DNA of 64,000 nucleotides from CAZUVM01 sp964623885 (GTDB taxonomy: Bacteria; Verrucomicrobiota; Verrucomicrobiia; Limisphaerales; UBA8199). The stretch is from the NCBI GenBank assembly GCA_964623885.1, contig CAZUVM010000227.1:1-64000 (forward strand), given 5' to 3'. The notes beneath the pieces are model-generated. The model was given only the letters and a program-made list of their open reading frames with translations. It made no database searches and was not told the origin of the DNA. The position numbers and the translations under genes were made by a program. Position 1 is the first letter of the stretch. The number at the start of each line of letters is the position of its first letter. Shown one piece after another: positions 52,193-60,547 of the stretch.

Positions 52193-52915
52193 ATGAAGTT
52201 TGCTATCATTGCCGACATCCACGCCAACCTGGAAGCCTTCCAGGTTGTGCTGGACGACATCAAACAGCAGAAGTGCACCCATTTCGCCTGCCTCGGTGAT
52301 GTAGTTGGATACAACGCGAACCCGAAGGAATGCCTCGAAATCGTTCGCAAGATGAATATTCCCTGTGTGAAGGGGAATCATGACGAGTATTGCTCGACGG
52401 ACGAACCGCTGGACGGTTTTAATCCCGCGGCCGCCGAAGCGGTGAATTGGACGCGGCGCCAGCTTTCGCCGGATGACAAACAATGGTTGCGGGACCTTAA
52501 GTACGTGCGAATGGTCACCAATTTCACGATCGTCCATGCCACGCTGGACGGCCCGCAACGCTGGGGTTATGTGTTCGATAAGCTGGCGGCGGCCGCCAGC
52601 TTTACATACCAGAACACGGCCATTTGCTTCTTCGGCCATACGCATGTGCCGGTGGCGTTTATCCGGGACAGCATGGTGCGCGGCGGCACCTATTCGAAAT
52701 TCAAGATCGAAACCGGCAAGAAGTACTTCATCAATGTCGGCGCCATCGGACAACCGCGCGACAATAATCCCAAGGCCGCTTACGTGGTGTTCGATGTGGA
52801 TGAAGGCACGATTGAGCTGCGGCGCCTGGAATACGATATTGCCGGCGCGCAGAAAAAAATCCTGGATGCCGGCCTTCCTCCCCGCCTGGCGGAACGGTTG
52901 GCGTTCGGGAAGTAG
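52193..52915 (+). CDS. Metallophosphoesterase, YfcE/MJ0936-like
   Basis: A 240-residue calcineurin-like phosphoesterase. Metal ligand motifs are all visible: IADIHAN (DxH), CLGDVVGYN (GD), KGNHDEY (GNHD), a central His near FTIVHATLDG, and FFGHTHVPV (GHxH). Typical of small cytosolic phosphodiesterases. It lies in a tight run with acylphosphatase upstream and a glycosyltransferase starting on the base after its stop. Substrate unknown. Confidence 0.9.
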   Translation: MKFAIIADIHANLEAFQVVLDDIKQQKCTHFACLGDVVGYNANPKECLEIVRKMNIPCVKGNHDEYCSTDEPLDGFNPAAAEAVNWTRRQLSPDDKQWLRDLKYVRMVTNFTIVHATLDGPQRWGYVFDKLAAAASFTYQNTAICFFGHTHVPVAFIRDSMVRGGTYSKFKIETGKKYFINVGAIGQPRDNNPKAAYVVFDVDEGTIELRRLEYDIAGAQKKILDAGLPPRLAERLAFGK

Positions 52916-53956
52916 TTGAAAATTCTCATCCTCAAGCCCAGTTCCCTGGGCGACGTGGTCCAGGCGCTGCCCGTGCTCCGCTTATTGAAGCGCCACCTCC
53001 CCGCGAGCGAAATCCATTGGTGGATCGATCGGCGCCTGGCGCCCATGCTGGAAGATGACCCTGACCTGACGGGCTTGATCCGGTTCGACCGAGAAGGCTG
53101 GACTTCGCCGCGCGCGTGGCTGGCTGCGTGGCGGAGGCTGCTATGGGCACGCCGGCAGTCCTTTGACTGGGTCATCGACCTGCAAAGCCTGGCGCGCAGT
53201 GGCGCTTTTGCCTGGCTGGCCAACGGTCGCTTCACCATCGGGATGGATGAACCGCGCGAAGGCGCGCGCGGCTATTATGATGTCATTGTCCCGCGGCCTT
53301 CGTTCCATACCCACGCCGTGGACTGGTATTTGAGCGTCCTGCCGCGATTGGGTGTGCCGGTGAACAACAAGTTTGAATGGCTCAAGCCGCGCCCGAGCGT
53401 CGCCGCCGGTTTGCGCAGAAAATGGCCAATTGATGGCAGCCGCTGGGTGATCCTTCAACCGGGCGCTCGCTGGTGGAATAAGCGTTGGTCCGCGGATAAT
53501 TTTGCCGAACTCCTGCGCCGCCTGGTGCAAGCTTACACGAGCTTGCGTTTCGCGGTCCTGGGCGGTCCGGAAGACCAGGTGCTGGGCAAAAGCATTGCCG
53601 GTGCGGTGCCGGGATGTTGCCTGGATCTCACCGGACAGTTGTCTTTGCCAGAAATGGTGGAATGGATTCGGCTATGCGAGTTGATGGTGACCAATGACAC
53701 CGGCCCAATGCATGTGGCGGCAGCGCTCGGACGCCCGGTCGTCGCACTCATGGGTCCCACCGAGCCGCGCCGCACGGGTCCCTACGGACAGCCCGGGAGC
53801 GTGCTCCAATTGGACCTCCAGTGCGCCCCTTGCCTGAAACCGCGCTGCAGCAATCTCGAGCCCTTGGCGTGCTTGCGGCAGTTAACGGTGCCGACGGTTT
53901 ATGCCGCCGTGGCAAGGCGTTTGTCCGCTTTGAGCTTGCCTGAGCCCGGAAGATAA
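52916..53956 (+). CDS. Glycosyltransferase family 9 (heptosyltransferase-like)
   Basis: A 346-residue GT-B enzyme of the ADP-heptose:LPS heptosyltransferase type. It has the N-terminal ILILKPSSLGDVVQALPVL, the donor-binding LQPGARWWNKRWSADNFAELL and VTNDTGPMHVAAALGRPVVALMGPTEPRRTGPYG, the ADP-heptose pocket hallmark (DTGPMH-A-A). A Cys cluster (CAPCLKPRCS) follows, as in many GT9 proteins. Start codon TTG directly after the upstream stop. Probably adds heptose to lipid A core, consistent with the GmhB-like gene nearby. Confidence 0.9.
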   Translation: MKILILKPSSLGDVVQALPVLRLLKRHLPASEIHWWIDRRLAPMLEDDPDLTGLIRFDREGWTSPRAWLAAWRRLLWARRQSFDWVIDLQSLARSGAFAWLANGRFTIGMDEPREGARGYYDVIVPRPSFHTHAVDWYLSVLPRLGVPVNNKFEWLKPRPSVAAGLRRKWPIDGSRWVILQPGARWWNKRWSADNFAELLRRLVQAYTSLRFAVLGGPEDQVLGKSIAGAVPGCCLDLTGQLSLPEMVEWIRLCELMVTNDTGPMHVAAALGRPVVALMGPTEPRRTGPYGQPGSVLQLDLQCAPCLKPRCSNLEPLACLRQLTVPTVYAAVARRLSALSLPEPGR

Positions 53957-53969
53957 TTAGAGTGGTCCG

Positions 53970-54878
53970 ATGAAAATCTGCGGTTTAGCGCTGGCCCTTG
54001 TGGTCTGTGGGGCGGCGGCAGCGCGAGGCCAGGTCAGCGTCGAAGTGACACAGGGGCAGGATCAATACCTCCAGGGTGAATCCATGGTTGTGGCTGTTCG
54101 CATCACGAACCTTTCCGGCCAGACGTTGCATCTTGGTGCGGATCCTGATTGGCTCACATTTTCAATAGCTTCGCCGGAAGGATTGGTCGTGACTAAGCTG
54201 GACAACCCGCCAGTCGTTGGCGAATTCGACCTGGAATCTTCTAAAGTAGCAGTCAAACGAGTCGATCTCGGCCCGTATTTTGTGTTTGGCCACGCCGGAC
54301 GCTTTGGCGTCGCTGCGATCGTGCGCATCAAAGGCTGGGGTGTGGAAATTGCCAGCCCGACCAGATCGTTCAACATCATCGAAGGGGCAAAACTCTGGGA
54401 GCAATCCGTGGGTGTCCCCCAGCCTGCGGGCGCGTCCAATTCCGTCCCCGAAATACGGCGGTACACCCTGCAACAGGCCAATTATCTTCGCGGCGAGCTG
54501 CGGCTGTACCTTCGTGTAACCGATAGCTATGGGAAAACTCTTCGCGTTCGTCCGATTGGACAAATGGTGTCGTTCGGCCGCCCCCAAGCGCCGCAAATCG
54601 ACCGCCTGAGCAACCTCCACGTGCTATACCAGAATGGGCCGGTGAGCTTTAGCTATACCGAATTTGATCCCAATGGCGAGCTATTGGCGCGGCAGACGTA
54701 TGATTACACCACTAACCGTCCGCATCTGAAGGAAGATGTGGAGGGCAACATCACAGTCACCGGTGGCACACGCAGAGTTACGGATCATGATGTTCCACCA
54801 CCGAAAGAAACGACCGCCGAACCGGAGCCTGGGCCAGGCGCTGCATCGACTAACTCTCCCAGTTTGACGGGTCCTTGA
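53970..54878 (+). CDS. Secreted beta-rich protein of unknown function
   Basis: A 302-residue exported protein: signal peptide (ICGLALALVVCGAAAARGQ), then a beta-sandwich-type region (VVAVRITNLSGQTLHLG, IASPEGLVVTKL, VDLGPYFVFGHAGRFGVAAIVRIKG) and a second one after residue ~150. A Pro/Glu-rich tail ends it. The LSGQTLHLG strand pattern is common in intracellular-binding or Ig-like exported domains. It is close to GT9 and may be co-transcribed. No function can be assigned. Confidence 0.7.
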   Translation: MKICGLALALVVCGAAAARGQVSVEVTQGQDQYLQGESMVVAVRITNLSGQTLHLGADPDWLTFSIASPEGLVVTKLDNPPVVGEFDLESSKVAVKRVDLGPYFVFGHAGRFGVAAIVRIKGWGVEIASPTRSFNIIEGAKLWEQSVGVPQPAGASNSVPEIRRYTLQQANYLRGELRLYLRVTDSYGKTLRVRPIGQMVSFGRPQAPQIDRLSNLHVLYQNGPVSFSYTEFDPNGELLARQTYDYTTNRPHLKEDVEGNITVTGGTRRVTDHDVPPPKETTAEPEPGPGAASTNSPSLTGP

Positions 54879-54893
54879 TGGGGAAATAACGTG

Positions 54894-54914
54894 GGGATGC
54901 CAGGACGGCATCCC
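54894..54914. terminator. Hairpin between convergent genes
   Basis: GGGATGCC-aggac-GGCATCCC, a perfect 8-bp stem with a 5-base loop, located between the convergent ends of the secreted protein and GmhB-like genes. Position fits a bidirectional terminator, though no T-run follows. Confidence 0.5.
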
Positions 54915-54919
54915 GGCCA

Positions 54920-55465
54920 TTACACGGCTACCGGCCGTCGACTTGCACTCAAAGTGAGGATTTTCTCGGCTATAGCTGCTATATCCGGAAGGACCAAATC
55001 GCGGTGCACGGTGCCCAGCCAGGGAGAATTGAGTAGCAAAGAGGTGCAACCAACGGTGCGTGCGGCTTCCGCATCCTGCCACTTGTCGCTGATCACGAAG
55101 GAATGATCCAAGTGCAGATGCCACTTGAAAGCGGCTTCCACCAGGAGACCGGGCTTGGGTTTGCGGCAAGGGCACCGATCCGTTTCGTCATGTGGGCAAA
55201 TGAGAAGGTCATCAAGCGGAAATGTCGCACGCAACAGGTCGTTAATCCGGTCCAATTCCCGCCGTGATTGGTAACCTCGGGAAAGTCCGGGCTGATTTGT
55301 CGTCGCAACCAGCACCATCCCCGCCGCTTTCAATTGTTTCAGAGGCGCAACCGCATCTGTATTCAGCGTAACATCATCCAATGTGAGCGGCGTAACCTGG
55401 TGCCCGCGTTCCACGCGGGTGAGATTCAGAATCCCGTCCCTCTCAACAAACACGCCTAACTTCAT
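54920..55465 (-). CDS. GmhB-like HAD phosphatase with Glu at the nucleophile position
   Basis: A 181-residue HAD-IIIA protein resembling D-glycero-beta-D-manno-heptose-1,7-bisphosphate 7-phosphatase. Motif I reads FVERDGILN: the first Asp (nucleophile) of DxDG is Glu8. Motif II is VATTNQPGLSRG, the zinc loop is CPHDETDRCPCRKPKPG, and the Asp motif is VISDKWQDAEAA. The four zinc ligands are present. Enzymes of this family with ERDG occur in some PVC bacteria as far as I recall. It may retain activity with Glu, act as a non-nucleophilic variant, or have another substrate. Start 55465. Confidence 0.8.
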   Translation of the reverse strand: MKLGVFVERDGILNLTRVERGHQVTPLTLDDVTLNTDAVAPLKQLKAAGMVLVATTNQPGLSRGYQSRRELDRINDLLRATFPLDDLLICPHDETDRCPCRKPKPGLLVEAAFKWHLHLDHSFVISDKWQDAEAARTVGCTSLLLNSPWLGTVHRDLVLPDIAAIAEKILTLSASRRPVAV

Positions 55466-55730
55466 ACCCGCGAGAAAGCATAAAGCTGACCCCACTTATG
55501 CCAATCGCTAAAAATCCCATAGTGTACGGTAAGCAGGACCGATATAGTACGGACCCCCTCACTTGCTGTAAAATTATCAATTTTGCGATGGAAAACTAAC
55601 CCTGCAAGTTCCAGGGCAAGGGTTTTTAAAAGAATGAACGCAAACTCTGGTTGGCTAAATTCGACCATGCTTCACCCATTAGGGCGGCGGTTGAAAACCA
55701 AGCCAAGTTTCCCCACCTCGCGCACCGGTC

Positions 55731-56774
55731 TCATTCTGCCAGGTCTTCAGGCGAGTGGACGTTGGCCTGGATGTCCTTGACAATAGGGGATGCCCGAATG
55801 ATGGCATTGGCCTCTGTTTGGCCGGCGAATGACTTCATTGCCACGCGAACGGCGGCGATCGTGTCGCCATTGCGATCGCGCAGCGGCATGATAACCGAAA
55901 CCATTCCTTTTTCTTTGCCGTAGTAAGTTTCGCCGGTGCCAATGACGGCTTGCTCGGTTTTTGCACCCGCCTGCCCAAGTTCATTGGGATCAAGACTCGC
56001 CACTAAACGGGTGCCATGCGTGTCCTTGTCTGGCACATATACTTTCAGGCCGAGCAAGTGCGGGTAGCGCTTCGCGAGGTGGGGCATCATGGCCTGGGCG
56101 GCAGGCACCAACGGCTGGTAGGTGATCTTAACATCGCGAAAATAACTGACCGCGTCAGACTTGGTCCAAAAACCGATTTTGCCTCGTGTAAAAGAAATGT
56201 CGATTACCGTCGGAAAGCGCTGCTCCCCATCCAGTTTAAAGGTGAAATGGCTTCCCTCAGCTTCGATGGACAGCTCATGCCAGACGCCGCTTTTTACGGG
56301 AACTTCCGGTCCAACCATCATCCCACGCTGCCCATCGAGGACTTTATAGAATCGAAACGTGTTGCCGAGCGAACTCGCCCGCACAACGTAATAGTTGCTT
56401 TCGTTTTGAAATCGAAAAACGATTCCCGCCATTTGTTCGGCATCGCCGCGGACAGTTTTGAATTTGGTTGAAAGCTTGAAGTCACGGAATTCCTCGCGCT
56501 CGTAAATCAGTAGTGGAAAGTGCTCGTCAGTTTTGTCCTGAGCGAGTTGGGCCAGGACCGGCTGTTTGGTGTTCGACGGCGCCTGAGGCGAAAGTGGCGG
56601 CAGCAAGGGCGGAACCTCATCCAGCAAGACCTCCCAGCGACCAGGTTTGCCTTCGCCCGTGACAGAGCTGCGAAAATCAGGAGGGAGATGCCCCTCGGGG
56701 ACCAGGCCGAAATCGAAGCTGCGTTCCGCCGCCAATACCGGCAGCGACAACAAGAGGAACAGACAGGCGCGCAT
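55731..56774 (-). CDS. Secreted DUF1080-like domain plus Cache-like domain protein
   Basis: A 347-residue exported protein. Signal peptide (LFLLLSLPVLAAERS). Residues ~20-230 form a concanavalin/LamG-like DUF1080 (3-keto-disaccharide hydrolase-like) jelly roll with FRDFKLSTKFK, GIVFRFQNESNYYVVRASS and KIGFWTKSDAVSYFRDVKI. Residues ~235-340 resemble a Cache-type sensory fold (VIGTGETYYGKEKGMVSVIMPLRDRNGDTIAAVRVAM), normally found in receptors. No transmembrane helix or signalling domain follows, so it would be a free periplasmic sensor or binding protein. It lies 68 bp after the roadblock gene on the same strand. Confidence 0.65.
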   Translation of the reverse strand: MRACLFLLLSLPVLAAERSFDFGLVPEGHLPPDFRSSVTGEGKPGRWEVLLDEVPPLLPPLSPQAPSNTKQPVLAQLAQDKTDEHFPLLIYEREEFRDFKLSTKFKTVRGDAEQMAGIVFRFQNESNYYVVRASSLGNTFRFYKVLDGQRGMMVGPEVPVKSGVWHELSIEAEGSHFTFKLDGEQRFPTVIDISFTRGKIGFWTKSDAVSYFRDVKITYQPLVPAAQAMMPHLAKRYPHLLGLKVYVPDKDTHGTRLVASLDPNELGQAGAKTEQAVIGTGETYYGKEKGMVSVIMPLRDRNGDTIAAVRVAMKSFAGQTEANAIIRASPIVKDIQANVHSPEDLAE

Positions 56775-56842
56775 TCAGCCCGCAGGCTAACAAAATCGAA
56801 GCCTTCAGCAAGCGGCGCCTTTGGGCGAGCGGCGGAAGTGGT

Positions 56843-57322
56843 TCAGGCCTTGCGGCGGAAAACCTCGGCGGGATTTGCGATATTTAACACCGAAAGGTCA
56901 AGGCCGGCGGCTGGGTCACGTTCCTGCGCCACGCGCATTTGCGCCGCGATGTTTTCGGCAGCCGGAGCGGCAAAGTATTTCACTACGCCGACGCTGACCT
57001 GCGCTTTGAAGATGACGGCGAGCAGGCAGTTCTCATCCACACTGATGATGAACATGCTGAATTTCTGGCCTTGCTGGTAAACGCTGTTGAACTGTGGTTC
57101 GTGGACGAGGTTGGCAATAGTTTGATTCGCCATATAGGCGCCGGAGGCCAGGGCGGCAATGGTGGTCAGGTCAAACTGGCGCGAGTCGCCCTGGCTGGCG
57201 ATGAGGAAGCCGCCCTGGTCGATGATCAGGGCCGTGCTGGCATCGCTGCGCTCGATCAGTTCACGCAACACCTCGTCGAGGCGCTGGATGTCTTCCTCGA
57301 TAAGTTGTGGCAAAGTAGCCAT
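56843..57322 (-). CDS. Roadblock/LC7 protein (MglB-type)
   Basis: A 159-residue protein. The roadblock/LC7 fold covers ~10-125: LREL-type helix, ALIIDQGGFLIASQGD, TIAALASGAYMANQTIANLV, and FSMFIISVDENCLLAVIF. This is the fold of MglB, the GTPase-activating partner of MglA in polarity and motility systems. It follows the MglA-type gene by one base on the same operon, as expected for a GAP-GTPase pair. Confidence 0.85.
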   Translation of the reverse strand: MATLPQLIEEDIQRLDEVLRELIERSDASTALIIDQGGFLIASQGDSRQFDLTTIAALASGAYMANQTIANLVHEPQFNSVYQQGQKFSMFIISVDENCLLAVIFKAQVSVGVVKYFAAPAAENIAAQMRVAQERDPAAGLDLSVLNIANPAEVFRRKA

Positions 57323-57323
57323 G

Positions 57324-57938
57324 TCATGCGTACTGCGGCGCGCCCTGGCTCACGAACTTATGCAGCAGCAGGCGGGTGATCATATTCAGCGTTTCGAATA
57401 CCCCTTCGCATTTATGTGCGACGGAACTGAAACTCGGTACCTGCACTTCCCGGTTGTTGAGCAGGAATTCCATGTATTCAACGGGGGCCACATTGGGCAG
57501 GTCCCGTTTATTGTATTGGAGCACGTACGGGATTTCTGCCAGATTCAGCCGGAGCGATTTCAGATTCTCCTCGAGGTTGGCGAAACTTTCCACGTTTTCG
57601 GCCATCTTCTCGTATTGGGAGTCGGCCACAAAGACCAGGCCGTCGACGCCACGGAGCACGAGTTGGCGGGTGGTATTGTAGATTACCTGGCCGGGCACGG
57701 TGTACAACTGAAACTTGGTTTTGAACCCTTTGATCGACATAGCCTCGATGGGAAGAAAGTCGAAAAACAGAGTGCGATCCGAGCTCGTGGCCAGCGAAAC
57801 AAGTTTTCCTTTGTTGCCGGCGGCAGTCTGTACATGGTCGTGGACCTGTACCAGGTTGGTCGTCTTGCCGCCCATGGCGGGACCGTAATAGACGATCTTG
57901 ACCTGAAGCTCTTTGGTTGCCTGATTGATAATAGCCAT
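57324..57938 (-). CDS. mglA: MglA-type small GTPase
   Basis: A 204-residue Ras-like GTPase. The P-loop GPAMGGKTTN (19-28), switch II-like YTVPGQVIYNTTRQLVLRG with a G3 at VPGQ, the acidic LVFVADSQ strand, and the G4 NKRDLPN match MglA. MglA sets cell polarity and drives gliding or type IV pilus positioning in Myxococcus. Start 57938, eight bases after the upstream stop. It lies between two roadblock-type partners, an arrangement I have not seen described for verrucomicrobia. Confidence 0.9.
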   Translation of the reverse strand: MAIINQATKELQVKIVYYGPAMGGKTTNLVQVHDHVQTAAGNKGKLVSLATSSDRTLFFDFLPIEAMSIKGFKTKFQLYTVPGQVIYNTTRQLVLRGVDGLVFVADSQYEKMAENVESFANLEENLKSLRLNLAEIPYVLQYNKRDLPNVAPVEYMEFLLNNREVQVPSFSSVAHKCEGVFETLNMITRLLLHKFVSQGAPQYA

Positions 57939-57946
57939 AGCAGTGT

Positions 57947-59905
57947 TTATTTCGGTTTGTGATCCAGTTCGGCGGCCAGTGCCGCCAGTTGCGCTGTGGG
58001 CAGCGGCTCCCCGGCCCGCCCGAAGGCGGCGAAAAAGATGGCGTTCACTCGGAAAATCTTCCAAGGAACGTTCCCCACAGTGAAGTTAAGGTTGTTGAGC
58101 TCACCCATTCGCAATTCTTTGGTGCACTGGCTGACCTTCCCGAAAATCTGCGGCAGGAATGCAGCCAGCGTGTCGCCGTTCAGCTCGGGTGGAAGCTGGT
58201 TGGCTACCATTAGACCGTCCGGCAGCGCGATCAACGCCCCAGCCACTCCATCCAGCCCGGCTGCGCGGGAAACCACTTCATTGGGTGTCGCGTACTTGGC
58301 GACAAATTTGGTGCCTGGTGTCGCGCCTCGCTTCGCCTCCGATTCCTGGAGCATTACCGTATCACTCGAGTCGCCCCAGACGTAAAAATTTGTGTCTGCC
58401 GGTCGCGCGCTGCTGACAGCGGGAGCAGTCTCCGGCTGTGGGAATCCGAAAAACAGATTCGGGATGTCCTCATCCACCGCGACTTTCTCCTGGGGCCGGC
58501 TCTCTTTCTTGCGGGCCAGATATGCGGGCGCGACAACTTTCAGCGGCATTTCGAGCGCCATCGCATCGTTCGGTGACACGGTTGCGAGTACCGCGGGCTT
58601 GAGCCAGGCTCGGACACTTTTCCAGGTAAACACGATCCGTCCTTGTTTGAGGCCTTGCTCGACACCCTGGGCCGGCAGAGCTACCTGTGCATCCACCAGA
58701 TTCAAGTCCACAATCTCTTTGCGGATCGGCTCGGGCCACCCATCTGCCAAGGCGGCCAAAGTCAATACTACCGGAGGCGCGGCAGGTTTGGCGGGTGTCG
58801 AGGGCGGAGCGGGAACTGCGGCTTGTGGAGCCACTGGCGCTGTTGCCGGGGAAGAAGGTCTTGCCGGTGCGGGTGCTGCGGTAGGCGTCGCGATTCGCGG
58901 CACTGTCGGTGCTGCCGTAGGCGCAGGCGGCGCAGGAGGCGCAAGCGGTGCCTGGACCGGAGGCGCCTCACGGACGAGGCGCAGCGCCGGGGCCACCGGG
59001 GGCTGTGCCGGAGACTGAGGGAGCTGTGCCGGAATGTGATCGGCTTTTGCGGGCGGCGCGGGCGTCAGTGCCACTGGAGGAGCAGGGCGCATTTTGATGG
59101 GAGGCGCGGGTGCTGGCGTCGGTGCTGCAGGCGCGAGGCGCGTTATGCGAGGCGGAGACACGGGGGCAGGCGATTCGGGTGCGGGCGCCGCTGGTGGAAC
59201 AAACTGATGAGCGGCCTTAGCGGCGGGCGCGGCACCCAGGCGCGAGGCAGGGCTCGGGGGAAGAGTTGGTGGTGGTATTGGGCCCAGCGCGCCGCGATTT
59301 ACGGGGGCAGGGACGTGCGGCTCCGGCTTAACAGTCCGTGGTGAAGGCGGCGGCGGCGGCGCCTCAGGTTCTTCCGTTGGCGCCGCATACGAGAAGTAGT
59401 TTGCAGCACCATTTGGATCAAACGGGTTTGCAATGTCGGCGGGCACCTCGAGTTGTTGCTGGGTCCGGCGCCGCGTAATCAAAGCGGGATTCAGCCGCCC
59501 GAGGATTTCTGACAAAGGCAACGCCACCATGACGCGGTCACGGTCGTTCTCAGCAGAGAACACACCAGGCACAGCTTGGCGTAATTCACCAAATGAGACT
59601 TTAACGACCCCACGCGAAAGCTGGGCCAGGACTTTCTCAAGCGGAACGGAAATGGTCATCGGACCAACGTCCATTTGACGTACGCGCGGCTGGAGTTCCA
59701 GGGGCAATCCTTCGAGAATGCTCTGCACCGGAACATCGATGAATTTGCCGTTCTGTGGGACCGGCTGAGGACGGGGGGCGGGGCGCGGCTGCTGATAAGC
59801 CTGAGTGGCAGTAGCAGCGCTTGGGGATCCTTGGGGTTGTTCACCGTTGTTTGCCGGTGCGTCCGAGTTCGACCGGTGCAATATGTTTTTAAGAAAGCCA
59901 AACAT
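57947..59905 (-). CDS. Proline-rich protein with duplicated domain and roadblock-like tail
   Basis: A 652-residue protein. An N-terminal domain (~53-140) has VPVQSILEGLPLELQPRVRQ, ISVPLEKVLAQLSRGVVKVSF and VALPLSEILGRLNP. A Pro/Ala-rich disordered linker (~185-395) leads to a second copy of that domain (~398-485: LAALADGWPEPIRKEIVDL, LPAQGVEQGLKQGRIVFTW, LEMPLKVVAPAYL). The C-terminus (~545-645) is roadblock-like: GVAGALIALPDGLMVANQ, LAAFLPQIFGKVSQCTKEL, PWKIFRVNAIFFAAFG. It is the first gene of the mglA operon. Probably a scaffold or second GTPase regulator; not a family I can name. Confidence 0.75.
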   Translation of the reverse strand: MFGFLKNILHRSNSDAPANNGEQPQGSPSAATATQAYQQPRPAPRPQPVPQNGKFIDVPVQSILEGLPLELQPRVRQMDVGPMTISVPLEKVLAQLSRGVVKVSFGELRQAVPGVFSAENDRDRVMVALPLSEILGRLNPALITRRRTQQQLEVPADIANPFDPNGAANYFSYAAPTEEPEAPPPPPSPRTVKPEPHVPAPVNRGALGPIPPPTLPPSPASRLGAAPAAKAAHQFVPPAAPAPESPAPVSPPRITRLAPAAPTPAPAPPIKMRPAPPVALTPAPPAKADHIPAQLPQSPAQPPVAPALRLVREAPPVQAPLAPPAPPAPTAAPTVPRIATPTAAPAPARPSSPATAPVAPQAAVPAPPSTPAKPAAPPVVLTLAALADGWPEPIRKEIVDLNLVDAQVALPAQGVEQGLKQGRIVFTWKSVRAWLKPAVLATVSPNDAMALEMPLKVVAPAYLARKKESRPQEKVAVDEDIPNLFFGFPQPETAPAVSSARPADTNFYVWGDSSDTVMLQESEAKRGATPGTKFVAKYATPNEVVSRAAGLDGVAGALIALPDGLMVANQLPPELNGDTLAAFLPQIFGKVSQCTKELRMGELNNLNFTVGNVPWKIFRVNAIFFAAFGRAGEPLPTAQLAALAAELDHKPK

Positions 59906-60547
59906 TTTTATTCCTCATCCGAGTGGAGGGTCCACTCACTGATCTTCGATTGTTGAATTAGAGTCTTGGGACCGGCTTTTGGCCAAGGCTTAGCCAGCCC
60001 GGAGACATTAGTTGCTCGCGCACGATTCATCAGGATTCGTCGATTGACGCTACTGGGATGCAGGACTTGTGCCAATACGCCTCATTTCATGGGGTTGCAA
60101 TCGCTCTGGAGCACCGTAAGGCAGCAAATGAAGCGCGGCGGAAATGCAGCTTTGACGATTGCCTCAATGGACACAGCGGTGCCGACCGACCCGTGAGCGT
60201 TGAGCCAGGGGACAGGGTTTTATGTCAAAAACTTCCGGGCACTGGCAACCCTCTTAGGACCTTGAATGGCTCGGGAAACCAAGACCCCGGAGGCGGGGCC
60301 AGCCGCACCGCCTGGCTGTCTCAGGGCTGGACTGGGTGTCTCATTGTCGATGCTTTGGTAACCAGCGCTACTTTGCCGGTCATCAAGCCTTGGAGCTTGT
60401 CAGACTGTTCACAGGCGTTAATCAACGTTGTCTCTGAAATTCGCATGTTTCTGACGGAAACGGAACAAAGGATGCTAGCTGCAATGAATAATCTGTTGTT
60501 TTTGCGGACTTGGAACCCCAGCAGCGGGCCAGGCAACGCAATCAACT
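59906..60547. other. Divergent intergenic region of 642 bp
   Basis: It separates the mglA operon from the response regulator gene and must hold both promoters. An open frame of 168 codons (60058-60564) exists but its translation is low complexity and unlike any domain. A GC-rich stem CCCCG-gag-g-CGGGG near 60284-60298 and adjacent GGC-rich sequence could fold, but no known riboswitch consensus could be matched. Confidence 0.5.

Noticed and set aside
60225..60350. Possible cyclic-di-GMP or cobalamin riboswitch
   Set aside because: GC-rich stems are present but the conserved loop sequences of those classes are missing.
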